Assembly: GCA_964402955.1 (NCBI GenBank)
Contig: CAYOEZ010000029.1
Coordinates: 1 to 29,478, forward strand
Source of the DNA: CAYOEZ01 sp964402955
GTDB lineage: Bacteria; Chloroflexota; DTOL01; DAOUCN01
Direction: 5' to 3'
DNA length: 29,478 bases
The notes beneath the pieces were generated by a model that saw only the letters and a program-made list of their open reading frames with translations, was not told the DNA's origin and searched no databases. Of the stretch, positions 1 through 6,958 are shown one piece after another. How positions within the stretch are numbered: the first letter of the stretch is position 1; each line of letters opens with the position of its first letter. The position numbers and the translations under genes were made by a program.

Positions 1-606
1 TCATCGTTGGGGCTGATCGAGGAAGGGCTGCCGGGGCGGTACCACTGGCGGGCCAACAGCGACATCGGCGGCCAGTTGGGCTACTACGCCCAGACGCCCG
101 GCCGACAGTGGGGGCATTTCTCCTACAACGGCGACATGACCTGGCGTTTCGTGTCCAACTCCGAGAATGAGCCATACGCGCCGCTGGAGATGTACGTGAT
201 GGGACTGATTCCTCCCGAACAGGTCCCGCCCATCCACATCCTCTCGAATCCGAACTACAGCGACCTGGAGCGCATCACGGCGGCATCGGTGACTACCGTA
301 ACGATCCAACAGATCATGGCTGCGGAGGGCGGCCCGCGCCTGCCTGCATTCAATCAGTCGCCCAAGAGCTTCAAGGTCGCCTTCATGGTCACGCAAGACG
401 TCGCCTACACTGCGGCCGCCTATGCCTACTTCTCACTTATGTCGGCCTACCTGATGACACACAATCGTCCGAGCATCTACACGTCCTTCTCCCCCTTCTA
501 CTGGGCGACCGGAGGACGGGGCACGCTCGATACGCACCTGCCGCTCAGCCTGGCCGACCCGACGCGGCGCGTGATCTACCTTCCTCTCTCGCTATTCAAC
601 CAGTAG
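1..606 (+). CDS. C-terminal part of a probable secreted protein of unknown function (5' end outside window)
   Basis: The frame is open from the first base and ends at the TAG at 604-606, so about 201 C-terminal residues are visible and the true start lies upstream. The visible part is rich in aromatic residues and looks like an extracytoplasmic globular domain. It carries the stretch EMYVMGLIPPEQVPP followed about 45 residues later by a TVTIQQIMAAEGG segment. From memory, this pairing occurs near the C-terminus of large secreted bacterial proteins, some of them metalloprotease-like, but no HExxH or other catalytic motif lies in the visible part, so no enzyme function is assigned. It converges on the deacetylase gene across a 139-bp gap that holds a dispersed repeat. 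Coding status is well supported by codon pattern; function is unknown. Confidence 0.65.
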   Translation, partial: SSLGLIEEGLPGRYHWRANSDIGGQLGYYAQTPGRQWGHFSYNGDMTWRFVSNSENEPYAPLEMYVMGLIPPEQVPPIHILSNPNYSDLERITAASVTTVTIQQIMAAEGGPRLPAFNQSPKSFKVAFMVTQDVAYTAAAYAYFSLMSAYLMTHNRPSIYTSFSPFYWATGGRGTLDTHLPLSLADPTRRVIYLPLSLFNQ

Positions 607-610
607 TACA

Positions 611-740
611 AATGCGAATCCGCAGATGGCGCAGATAGGCGCAGATGAAGAGCCGTAGATCGGGCTATGATGACCGACCCATGAGCGTCCTATCTGCGCA
701 ATCTGCGACATCGGCGGATTCGTCAGGCTCTTCGAGCGTT
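611..740. repeat. Dispersed intergenic repeat with inverted arms, first copy
   Basis: The gap between the two convergent genes is filled by short GCAGAT words. An 11-bp perfect inverted pair, GCGCAGATAGG (629-639) and CCTATCTGCGC (689-699), is extended by an imperfect match of 615-628 with 700-724. The right side ends in a CTCTTCGAGCGTTCG-type tail. A clearly related block lies at 25213-25400, with the same order of words (ATCCGCAGA, CGTCCTATCTGCG, ATCTGCGGATT, then a CTTTTCGTACGTTCG tail). This is therefore a dispersed family and not a gene. It could act as a weak bidirectional terminator, but there is no T-tract. Confidence 0.6.
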
Positions 741-745
741 CGCCC

Positions 746-1495
746 TCACTTCCTCCACTCCGCAATCCGCTTCGCCACGGTCACGACCGGCGCCACCCAG
801 ATGGTATCACGGTGGCGGGTGAGGAAGCCGCACAGATCGCGCAGCGCCAGCTCGGAGATGGGCAGGTTGCCGTCGTTGACGCCGTGCATGGTGAAGATCA
901 CCCAGCGCCCCAGCGCCGCCGCCTGCTCCGCCATGCCCACCAGCGTCGTACCGGTCAGAAACTCGGCGTTCCAGGAATACAGGTAGGCCAGGTCACAGGT
1001 GGCCGCATGGTTGTGCCCGAACTCGCCGCGGCCGCGCCCGGCGACGAAATGGCGCGCCACCACCGGTACATAGCTCTGCCGCGTTGGCCCTTCGCCCACG
1101 TGGTCGAGGTAGCAGGGGTAGCAGTAGCTGAACTCCTTCTGGGCCGGGATGCCCTCGCGCAGCCGCCGCGACGCCTCCACGATCTCCGCTTCGATGTCGG
1201 CCAGCGTCATGCGCTCCAGACACGCAATGGTCGGGTCGTCCTGCAGCGCTTTGCCAAACGGGTGGTTGACCGTATGATTGCCTATCTCATGCCCGGCGGC
1301 GGCTACCTCGCGCCAGGGCGTGAGCTCAGCCAGCCAATCGTCGCCTTTGGGGTTGACGTAGAACGTCCCCTGCAAGCCCAGCTCGTTGAGCAGAGGGACA
1401 GCACGGGCAAGCTGTGAGGGGCGGCCGTCATCGAAGGTGAGCGACACGACGCCGCGGCATGCGTTGGGCCAGGGAGACGTGGCTTGCGCATTCAT
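746..1495 (-). CDS. Polysaccharide deacetylase (NodB-homology, CE4 family)
   Basis: A 249-residue protein of the NodB/CE4 fold. These enzymes remove N- or O-acetyl groups from sugars such as GlcNAc using a metal held by an Asp and two His. The first motif, TFDDG, is at residues 20-24 (D22, D23), and the metal-binding HxxxH is at 74-78 in GNHTVNH. The protein has no signal peptide or membrane segment, so it may be cytoplasmic or leave by another route. The ATG at 1495 is preceded by GGAG about 10 bases upstream. It lies 93 bp downstream of the aminotransferase on the same strand, so the two are probably co-transcribed, suggesting work on an amino-sugar-containing glycan. The substrate cannot be read from the sequence. 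Family assignment is firm. Confidence 0.88.
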   Translation of the reverse strand: MNAQATSPWPNACRGVVSLTFDDGRPSQLARAVPLLNELGLQGTFYVNPKGDDWLAELTPWREVAAAGHEIGNHTVNHPFGKALQDDPTIACLERMTLADIEAEIVEASRRLREGIPAQKEFSYCYPCYLDHVGEGPTRQSYVPVVARHFVAGRGRGEFGHNHAATCDLAYLYSWNAEFLTGTTLVGMAEQAAALGRWVIFTMHGVNDGNLPISELALRDLCGFLTRHRDTIWVAPVVTVAKRIAEWRK

Positions 1496-1588
1496 CGTTG
1501 CTTGCTCCTATCACTGCTGCCGCAGCTCTCGTAGACTAAGTCGCTATCACCGCGCAGAACGGCCTGGTAGCTTCACTCCTACACGCTG

Positions 1589-2830
1589 CTACATCAGCTC
1601 GGCGGCGTTGGCCTTGATCTTGGCGATAGCGTCAACGATCATCTGTACTCCGGCCTTGCCGGTGAGCAATACCTGGTGCGGGATCGTCACCTGCTCTTCG
1701 GCGCAGAAGTGCTCGGCCACAGGCAGATACATGTGCTCGTAGTCCGGCCAGGGCTGGGTACACTCGGCAAGATAGGCCGCCACCTGCTCGCGTTTGAAGG
1801 CCGGTTGCTTGTACAGCGGCATAGCGTAGCCGCTGCCGCAGGGCACGCCTTCGGCGCGTAACGCCTCAACGAAGCGGTCGCGCGCAAGGCCGCCGAACTG
1901 CGACTTGTCGTAGCGGAAAACGAAGAAGTAGTAGCCGCGCTGGGTGATGCGCGGGTCGCGCTTCAGCGGCAGCACGCCGCCGATCTGCAGCAGCCTCTGG
2001 GCCAGGAACTCGCCTGCGTCGTGCTTGGCCCGCAAGTCCTCGGCGCGGAAACGGCGCAATTGTGACAGGAGCAGGGCCGCCTGGATCTCCAGCATGCGGT
2101 GATTGGACGCCAGCGCCAGATGTTCGTAGCCAGGGCGGCCCACGACGCGGCCGATGTTGTGCAGCAGTCGGAGGCGCTCCGCCAGCGCTGCGTCGTTGGT
2201 CAGCACCACGCCGCCCTCGCCGGCCGTGAAAGCCTTGCTCTCCTGGAAGGAGAACGTGCCCGCCTGGCCGAAGGCGCCTACCTTCCGTCCGCGCCATTCT
2301 GTACCCTGGGCATGGGCGCAGTCCTCGATCAGCGCCAGATTGTGTTCCCTGGCCAGCGGCACGATGCGGTCCAGGTCAACCGGATAACCGCCGTAGTGCA
2401 CGACGACGATGCCGCGCGTGCGGCGGGTGATCGCCTTCTCTATGGCGTCGGGCGAGATGGACAGCGTCTCGGGGTCGGAATCGACAAAGACCGGAATGGC
2501 GCCGACCGACGTGACGATGGCGCTGGCGGAGGCGATAAACGTCAGCGCCGGCACGAGCACCTCGTCGCCCGGCTTGATGCCACAGGCTGCCAGCGCCACC
2601 TCGATGGCGACGGTGCCGTTGGTCACGGCGACGCCATACTGCGCATCGTGGAACTCGGCGTATGCCTGCGCGAACTGTTCAGCTTGCGAGCCCTTATAGA
2701 GGCAGCACCAGGGTTTCCCGTCCAGCACGGCCATAACGGCCTGTTTGTCTTCCTCGCTGCAGCGCGGCAATTGCGGTACCTGCAACGCTCCCGCAGCCTG
2801 CGGGCCTCCCTTGATAGCCAGTTGCGACAT
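1589..2830 (-). CDS. DegT/DnrJ/EryC1/StrS family PLP-dependent sugar aminotransferase
   Basis: A 413-residue fold-type I PLP enzyme. The family transaminates keto-sugar nucleotides or related keto sugars, usually with glutamate or glutamine as donor, for surface glycans or antibiotic sugars. Visible hallmarks are the GDEVLVPALTFIASASAI segment (88-105), the PLP-nitrogen-binding Asp in LIEDCAHAQG (D170) and the Schiff-base Lys in SFQESKAFTAGEGG (K199). The lysine is followed by AFTAGEGG where many relatives have NLTTGEGG. The ATG at 2830 was chosen because GGAGGT stands 6 bases upstream; the frame remains open to 2902 but those extra codons look non-coding. It is first in a probable operon with the deacetylase. 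A TTGACA-type promoter lies about 80 bp upstream. Confidence 0.9.
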   Translation of the reverse strand: MSQLAIKGGPQAAGALQVPQLPRCSEEDKQAVMAVLDGKPWCCLYKGSQAEQFAQAYAEFHDAQYGVAVTNGTVAIEVALAACGIKPGDEVLVPALTFIASASAIVTSVGAIPVFVDSDPETLSISPDAIEKAITRRTRGIVVVHYGGYPVDLDRIVPLAREHNLALIEDCAHAQGTEWRGRKVGAFGQAGTFSFQESKAFTAGEGGVVLTNDAALAERLRLLHNIGRVVGRPGYEHLALASNHRMLEIQAALLLSQLRRFRAEDLRAKHDAGEFLAQRLLQIGGVLPLKRDPRITQRGYYFFVFRYDKSQFGGLARDRFVEALRAEGVPCGSGYAMPLYKQPAFKREQVAAYLAECTQPWPDYEHMYLPVAEHFCAEEQVTIPHQVLLTGKAGVQMIVDAIAKIKANAAELM

Positions 2831-2909
2831 TATGATACCTCCACGGTGGACTTGTGTGTGGGGTGACTGTGACTGTGCGATGCGGGCGTTGCGCGTCATC
2901 ACCAGAGCA

Positions 2910-2939
2910 AGGTTAGCACAGAGCAGGGGGCGCTGTCAA
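2910..2939 (-). promoter_or_regulatory. Probable promoter of the aminotransferase-deacetylase operon
   Basis: On the minus strand there is a perfect TTGACA (+ strand 2934-2939), an 18-bp spacer ending in TGC, and TAACCT as -10 (2910-2915). The -10 matches only three of six consensus positions, but the extended TGC helps. The position, about 80 bp before the chosen ATG, is suitable. Confidence 0.4.
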
Positions 2940-3293
2940 GACACGGGACGCCAGAGAGCCGCCGCTTATCCGACTGATGGCGCAGGCACAACGCGGGGTC
3001 GTCGATTGATGAACCTCAGCGAAATAGCTCAGTGACCCAACCATTTCGCGATGTCGTCTAGCGCGGGGTTGAAGGTCCGCTTCTAAGCAAGGCTTACACT
3101 GACAGTGGCTTAGAAGCCGAATTCATTCGAGCGCACCCCATTCCCCACATTGCGGCTCCGCACATACCTTACGGCGATACTGCGTCGAAGCGCTATCGGT
3201 TTAGCCCGTCGCACGCCTGTCGCCGACAACCGGCTTTCAGATGGTTTTCGATTGTTTAGCCGGGGATCTCAATCTACAGGAACGGGCACATGC
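2940..3293. other. Gene-free stretch with two small inverted repeats
   Basis: This part of the 538-bp divergent gap has no convincing reading frame. It contains GCGAAAT/ATTTCGC (3019-3025 and 3043-3049) and a 10-bp perfect pair, GCTTCTAAGC/GCTTAGAAGC (3077-3086 and 3106-3115), separated by 19 bases. TAGCTCAG at 3026 recalls a tRNA D-arm, but no acceptor, anticodon or T arm can be folded around it. It is probably repeat-derived spacer. Confidence 0.4.
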
Positions 3294-3321
3294 TGGACAC
3301 AGGCGTAGCGTATGCTATAAT
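3294..3321 (+). promoter_or_regulatory. Strong sigma-70-like promoter with extended -10
   Basis: TGGACA (3294-3299, five of six -35 positions) is followed by a 16-bp spacer and TATAAT (3316-3321). TG at 3313-3314 gives an extended -10. The membrane-protein gene starts 48 bp further on. The same wording, TGCTGGACA followed by TATGCTATAAT, recurs on the minus strand at 19278-19309. Confidence 0.7.
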
Positions 3322-3368
3322 ACGCCCATCGCAAGGTGACAGTCTTTCACACCCCGCAGGAGGAGACC

Positions 3369-4307
3369 ATGCAAACGCCCACCCGCTCACGGCTAATCGG
3401 CATTGTGCTCCTGGCAGCGTCCGTTATTCTGTTGCTGTGCTTTCTGGCGACGAGTCTTAACACGGCCCTCTTTCTGCTTGCTGGCGGGCTGCTAGCCGGC
3501 GCGATCTACGTGCTGGCACAGACGGCGCGCATCGTGTGGCGCAGGCTGGCTTCCGATGGGCAACGCCGGCTCATGCTGGCGCTGGCTGCTGTGGCAGGAC
3601 TGGCGACTGTGGCTGTCGTGCTGGCGCTGACCCGATCCCCATCGGAATCACACCCATTTATCCTGACCGAAGACGTTAACGTGCGCAGCTACAGCCTGGC
3701 GCTGCGACCGGCTGAAGCCGGCACACTCGCCGCGGTCGAGGATGCAGTGATCGACCTGCAACTAGACGGAACGGGGCCGATCATCAAGCCGCCGCCGCTG
3801 CATAAGGCGTCGTCGCCGACGGTCACCGCCAAGGGCTGGCTGCTGCGCGAGGCACACGTGTCGCCGTTGTCAGGCGTCACGCTGGCCCTGCCCGGCAGCC
3901 TCGAGGCGACGCCGTACTACATCATTCCACCAGAGGTCCGGCTGACCGTCAAGTTGCAGGGATTCCCCAAAGGCAGCTTCTACGCCGCCCGTGATGCGAT
4001 GAGCATGTCGTCGTCGCCCTATCTCGACACAGAAACGGTTATCTGGACCGTCGGCAACCTCGACGACGAGATCGTGTTTGCCTACATCCCCTCGCCATTC
4101 CACTACCTGCGCCCGCTATTGGCGCCGTTCATCTCGCTTGCCGCGCTCAGCCAGTGGCTGTTCGGGCTGATCGGCCTTGTCGTCGGCGGGCTGATCACCG
4201 CCTACGCCAGGACGGGGTTGCTCAACACCTTGCAGAAGGTCACGGCCATCTTTGTCAGGCCGCCGGCGAAGCCCGTCGCACCGACTCCGGAGGACAATGC
4301 TCACTGA
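3369..4307 (+). CDS. Membrane protein of unknown function with a large extracytoplasmic domain
   Basis: A 312-residue protein. Hydrophobic segments lie near residues 9-27, 30-50 and 66-87, followed by a soluble region of roughly 155 residues (about 90-245) and a C-terminal hydrophobic stretch (about 250-285) starting at PLLAPFISLAALSQW. The soluble part is beta-rich in character with a Pro run (IIKPPPLHK) and no recognised catalytic motif or cysteines. The start at 3369 has AGGAGG seven bases upstream; an in-frame upstream start at 3336 lacks a better site. The next gene overlaps its end by 11 bases, so the two are translationally coupled and probably form a complex or act together. The family was not recognised. 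Confidence 0.8.
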   Translation: MQTPTRSRLIGIVLLAASVILLLCFLATSLNTALFLLAGGLLAGAIYVLAQTARIVWRRLASDGQRRLMLALAAVAGLATVAVVLALTRSPSESHPFILTEDVNVRSYSLALRPAEAGTLAAVEDAVIDLQLDGTGPIIKPPPLHKASSPTVTAKGWLLREAHVSPLSGVTLALPGSLEATPYYIIPPEVRLTVKLQGFPKGSFYAARDAMSMSSSPYLDTETVIWTVGNLDDEIVFAYIPSPFHYLRPLLAPFISLAALSQWLFGLIGLVVGGLITAYARTGLLNTLQKVTAIFVRPPAKPVAPTPEDNAH

Positions 4308-4983
4308 TCTGAACACCATCGAGCAAATCCTACAAGCGCTTCTGACGATGCTGGGGCCCTACGCGACGCCCGGTCTCATTGCAGCGGCATGCCTGGTGGC
4401 GCTGAGCCGCTTGCCGCTGCTGAGCATTGCGGCGATGGCTGGCGGAGGCGCGTGTCTGGCCGTGATTGTGAGTGCCGGCGATGGCGGCGTCGAGGTAGGC
4501 ATGGCGCTGCTGGTTGCCGCGCTGGTCGCGGGCGCTATCCTGCTGCTCTCCGGCGGCGTCCTCTGGCGACGGCCATCGCTACGCTCGTTGCTGCCCTGGA
4601 CTGCCAGGCCCTCTCCCCCTCTCCCCTCTCCCCTCTCCCCTCTCCCCTCACAAAACCTCCCCTTCCGCCTGGCAGCGGTGGTGGTGATTGCGCTGGCGGC
4701 TGAGGCGCTGGCGCCCGTTGCGCCGCTGCGCGTGCCGCCGCAGGAAGCACGGCTGGCGTTGTGGTTAGTGGGAATGGGGTTGCTGGCTGCATTCTCCAGC
4801 GGCAGCGCCATCGTCTCAGGCACCGGCTACATCATGGCGCTCAACGCGGCGGCGCTGTTTGTCCCGGATATTGTGCCCGACCCGGCGCTGCGGCCTCTGG
4901 TCTTCGGCGCCATCGCAGCCCTGATGATCATCGCTTCGCTTGGTTTCTCGTTCGCCGATGTCCTGCGCAAGCCACGGTCATAG
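4297..4983 (+). CDS. Multispanning membrane protein of unknown function carrying a 7-bp tandem repeat
   Basis: A 228-residue, very hydrophobic protein with about five or six predicted membrane segments (for example residues 20-37, 43-60, 62-83, 125-145, 150-170 and 195-215) and no soluble domain of note. The ATG at 4297 is preceded by GGAGG and lies inside the end of the previous gene, implying coupled translation. Residues around 103-120 are a low-complexity Pro/Ser/Leu stretch encoded by tandem CTCTCCC units, forming a cytoplasmic or periplasmic loop. Since 7 is not a multiple of 3, any change in unit number would shift the frame. The product resembles subunits of small integral membrane complexes, but the family is not recognised. 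A terminator-like hairpin follows. Confidence 0.75.
   Translation: MLTDLNTIEQILQALLTMLGPYATPGLIAAACLVALSRLPLLSIAAMAGGGACLAVIVSAGDGGVEVGMALLVAALVAGAILLLSGGVLWRRPSLRSLLPWTARPSPPLPSPLSPLPSQNLPFRLAAVVVIALAAEALAPVAPLRVPPQEARLALWLVGMGLLAAFSSGSAIVSGTGYIMALNAAALFVPDIVPDPALRPLVFGAIAALMIIASLGFSFADVLRKPRS
4611..4649 (+). repeat. Heptanucleotide tandem repeat (CTCTCCC)n inside a coding region
   Basis: One CTCTCCC unit (4611-4617), an extra C, then four perfect consecutive units (4619-4646) and a partial CTC. It encodes the Pro/Ser/Leu loop of the 4297-4983 gene. The strand is nearly pure pyrimidine. Confidence 0.85.
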
Positions 4984-4984
4984 C

Positions 4985-5064
4985 ACCCCTGTGGTCTTCG
5001 AGCGAGCCTGCCCCGAAGCTCACCCCGTCTATCGGGTGCTCCATCGGGCGCCACAGGGGTTTTT
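4985..5064 (+). terminator. Terminator-like hairpin with a repeat in its loop
   Basis: ACCCCTGTGG (4985-4994) pairs perfectly with CCACAGGGGT (5051-5060), followed by a T run (5060-5064). It begins two bases after the stop codon of the membrane-protein gene. The 56-base loop is unusually long and holds a copy of the dispersed repeat described at 5015-5038. Confidence 0.55.
5015..5038. repeat. 24-bp dispersed repeat, identical copy at 25281-25304
   Basis: The block beginning GAAGCTCACCCCG and ending ATCGGGTG is identical over 24 bases at 5015-5038 and 25281-25304. A partial third copy (GAAGCTCACCCCG) starts at 25314. The block is itself a short hairpin (CACCC...GGGTG). Both full copies are intergenic. 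Confidence 0.75.
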
Positions 5065-5075
5065 ACACAACTCCT

Positions 5076-6194
5076 CTATAGCCATTCCCACTTTTTCTGC
5101 CCGAGCAGCAGCGTAAGCGCTTCGACGAAGTAATAATCGCCGTAGATCAGGCCGCTGTCCATGTGGCCGGCGGGCTTGGAGCGCGTGGCGTGGATAAGAA
5201 TACTCTGCTCCGGCGTGCCGCGGCTGGTGTAGCTCGTCCACAGCGACTGCATGATCGTCTCTGCCTCAGCGCGCCACTTTTTCGCCAGCGCGTTGTCCTT
5301 CTCGGCGTCGGCGAGCTTGAGCAGGCCAGCGGCCAGGATGGAGCCGGCTGAGCTGTCGCGCACGTCGTTGGGGATGAGCGGGCTGTCGAAGTCCCAGAAG
5401 GGGACATGATCGGGCGGCAGGCGACGCAGCGCATAGCTGGCCAGGTTGCGGGCGGCGTCCAGGAAGACGGCATCGCTCGTGTTGTGGTAGGTCTCAGCAT
5501 AGCCGTAGACGGCCCAGGCATGGCCGCGCGTCCAGCACGACGTCCCGCTCAGCCCCTGGTGCGTTTCCTGGCGCAGAAACTCGCCACTGTCCGGGTTGAA
5601 GTCCATGACATGCGCCGTCGACCAATCGGGGCGCACCTGGCGGGCCAGAGCAGTGCGGGCGTGATCGGTCGCCATGCGGGCAAAGACAGGGTCGCCCGTC
5701 TCGCGTGTCGCCCAGTAGAGCATATCCAGGTTCATCATCGCGTCAATGATGGTCCGCCCGCGCCGATCAGGCGGATCGCTGATTGCGCCCCAGGCCTGGA
5801 TGTACTTGCCCTTCTCATTGAAGCGCTGAATGAGCGCCTTCGAGGCGTTGATGGCCGGCGTCTTCAAGTTGGCGTCGCCCGTGATCTGTGCGCCCAGGAC
5901 GTGCGACAGCTCGAACAGGAACCCCATGTCGTGGGTCGTCGTGCCATGTTGGCGACCGGCCAGTCGCGCGGCCCAGCCGCGTGCGGCGGCTTGGAGCGTG
6001 TGGTCGCCGCTGTGCACGAATGCCAGCCAGAGCAGGCCGACCCAGTGACCGCCCACCCAGCCGCCGCTGTCGACGCAATTCCAGCGCCCGTCTTTGGCAA
6101 GCTCGGGAAAGCTGGTCAGTTTGGAGAGATTGTCACGCGTGCGCGCGATCGCAAAGTCAAGCATCTCGGAATACATGGACGTTGCATGTGCCAC
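5076..6194 (-). CDS. Unsaturated glucuronyl hydrolase, GH88 family
   Basis: About 372 residues, the usual size for the family. GH88 enzymes hydrate the 4,5-double bond of the unsaturated uronic acid that polysaccharide lyases leave at the non-reducing end, releasing a 4-deoxy-5-keto-uronate. Counting from the ATG at 6200, the two key aspartates of this family are in THDMGF (D91) and IIDAMMNLD (D153); their spacing matches the known pair in Bacillus UGL (D88/D149). WTRGHAWAVYGY is a further signature. There is no signal peptide, consistent with cytoplasmic action on imported disaccharides. The start is ambiguous: GAGGAGG directly abuts the ATG at 6200, whereas a GTG at 6194 lies six bases away, so GTG is preferred. 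It is last in the five-gene minus-strand cluster, 24 bp after the kinase-like gene. Confidence 0.88.
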   Translation of the reverse strand: MAHATSMYSEMLDFAIARTRDNLSKLTSFPELAKDGRWNCVDSGGWVGGHWVGLLWLAFVHSGDHTLQAAARGWAARLAGRQHGTTTHDMGFLFELSHVLGAQITGDANLKTPAINASKALIQRFNEKGKYIQAWGAISDPPDRRGRTIIDAMMNLDMLYWATRETGDPVFARMATDHARTALARQVRPDWSTAHVMDFNPDSGEFLRQETHQGLSGTSCWTRGHAWAVYGYAETYHNTSDAVFLDAARNLASYALRRLPPDHVPFWDFDSPLIPNDVRDSSAGSILAAGLLKLADAEKDNALAKKWRAEAETIMQSLWTSYTSRGTPEQSILIHATRSKPAGHMDSGLIYGDYYFVEALTLLLGQKKWEWL

Positions 6195-6218
6195 GATCAT
6201 CCTCCTCGTTTGGGTACG

Positions 6219-6878
6219 TTACACCACAATCCACAGCAACAGCGCCGAAACGAACGGAACGGTCAGGTTATCGAGACCCCAGGGGGTGAGTCCCTCGGCG
6301 AGCGTCGCCGCTGCGCACACTAGCCCTGCCGCGGCAATGGCAGTCGGCGTCGCAACCCCGAAAGCCAGGAGCGCCAACAGAACGCTAACGAAGCTGATCA
6401 GCAACATGGCAATGCTGCCTTCCCACGACTTCATGTGGGTGTAGAAGAGGTGGCGATGGCGGCCCCACCTCTCGCCGACAACGGCAGCCAGGGCGTCGCC
6501 CCAGGTCATGGGCATCAGCCCCGCCACGACCACCTCAGGCCTGGCCCAGCACAAAGCGATAATGAGAGCAAACGCGATCGGGAAGTACACGGTGCCCAGA
6601 TTGGTCTTGTCCTTCGACTCAATCGACGTAAAGACGTTCTTGCGGTAGGAGATGTAGTTGATCAGGACAAAGCTGAGCGGGGGGATGATGGCGAACTGCC
6701 AGGTCTTGAAGAGCGCAACCGTGCCGATGACCCACATGCCGACGCCGACGTGCACAAACTTGCGCGTGAACGACGTCGAGCCGTGGAAGACGCATCGCCC
6801 CAGCAACTCGCCGGCCATGAGCACTGCGAACACGTACACGTACGAGACCCCCAGGGCAATCACATCGGCTTGCTGCAT
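6219..6878 (-). CDS. Phytol/dolichol kinase-like, CDP-diglyceride-synthetase-fold membrane enzyme
   Basis: A 219-residue integral membrane protein with about six or seven hydrophobic segments. The motifs are those of the phosphatidate cytidylyltransferase / dolichol-phytol kinase group: RKFVHV (39-44), GDALAAVVGERWG (127-139), KSWEGS (150-155) and an E...GLDN pair near the C-terminus (E195, 201-204). Members transfer a phosphate or CMP from CTP to a lipid or polyprenol. The short length fits the VTE5/SEC59-like kinase branch better than full-length CdsA. The start at 6878 has GAGGAG seven bases upstream; an earlier ATG-like extension to 6899 would run into the palindromic region. In the minus-strand cluster it sits between psuG and GH88. 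A role in supplying lipid-linked sugar carriers next to the GT-C gene is an inference. Confidence 0.8.
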   Translation of the reverse strand: MQQADVIALGVSYVYVFAVLMAGELLGRCVFHGSTSFTRKFVHVGVGMWVIGTVALFKTWQFAIIPPLSFVLINYISYRKNVFTSIESKDKTNLGTVYFPIAFALIIALCWARPEVVVAGLMPMTWGDALAAVVGERWGRHRHLFYTHMKSWEGSIAMLLISFVSVLLALLAFGVATPTAIAAAGLVCAAATLAEGLTPWGLDNLTVPFVSALLLWIVV

Positions 6879-6894
6879 GGTCAATCTCCTCTGG

Positions 6895-6958
6895 GTCAAG
6901 GTGTCAGAGTATCAGAGTGTCAGGGTGACACCTTGACGCCTTGACACCCTGACACTCT
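6895..6958 (-). promoter_or_regulatory. Two interleaved perfect inverted repeats between psuG and the kinase-like gene
   Basis: GTCAAGGTGTCA (6895-6906) is the exact reverse complement of 6926-6937 (12 bp, 19-base loop). A second 14-bp perfect pair joins 6914-6927 and 6945-6958 (17-base loop). The 5' arm of the second lies within the loop of the first, so in RNA the two hairpins are mutually exclusive or form a pseudoknot-like fold. The outer arm includes the psuG stop codon (6957-6959) and the inner end stops just upstream of the next gene's ribosome site. No T-run follows. It could be an attenuator, an RNA-processing site or a dispersed palindrome. Confidence 0.6.

Noticed and set aside
3016..3080. 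Possible tRNA (TAGCTCAG box)
   Set aside because: No matching acceptor stem, anticodon loop or GTTCRA T-arm can be placed around it.
5406..6323. 305-residue plus-strand frame opposite the GH88 gene
   Set aside because: The minus strand has exact GH88 motifs; this frame has none.
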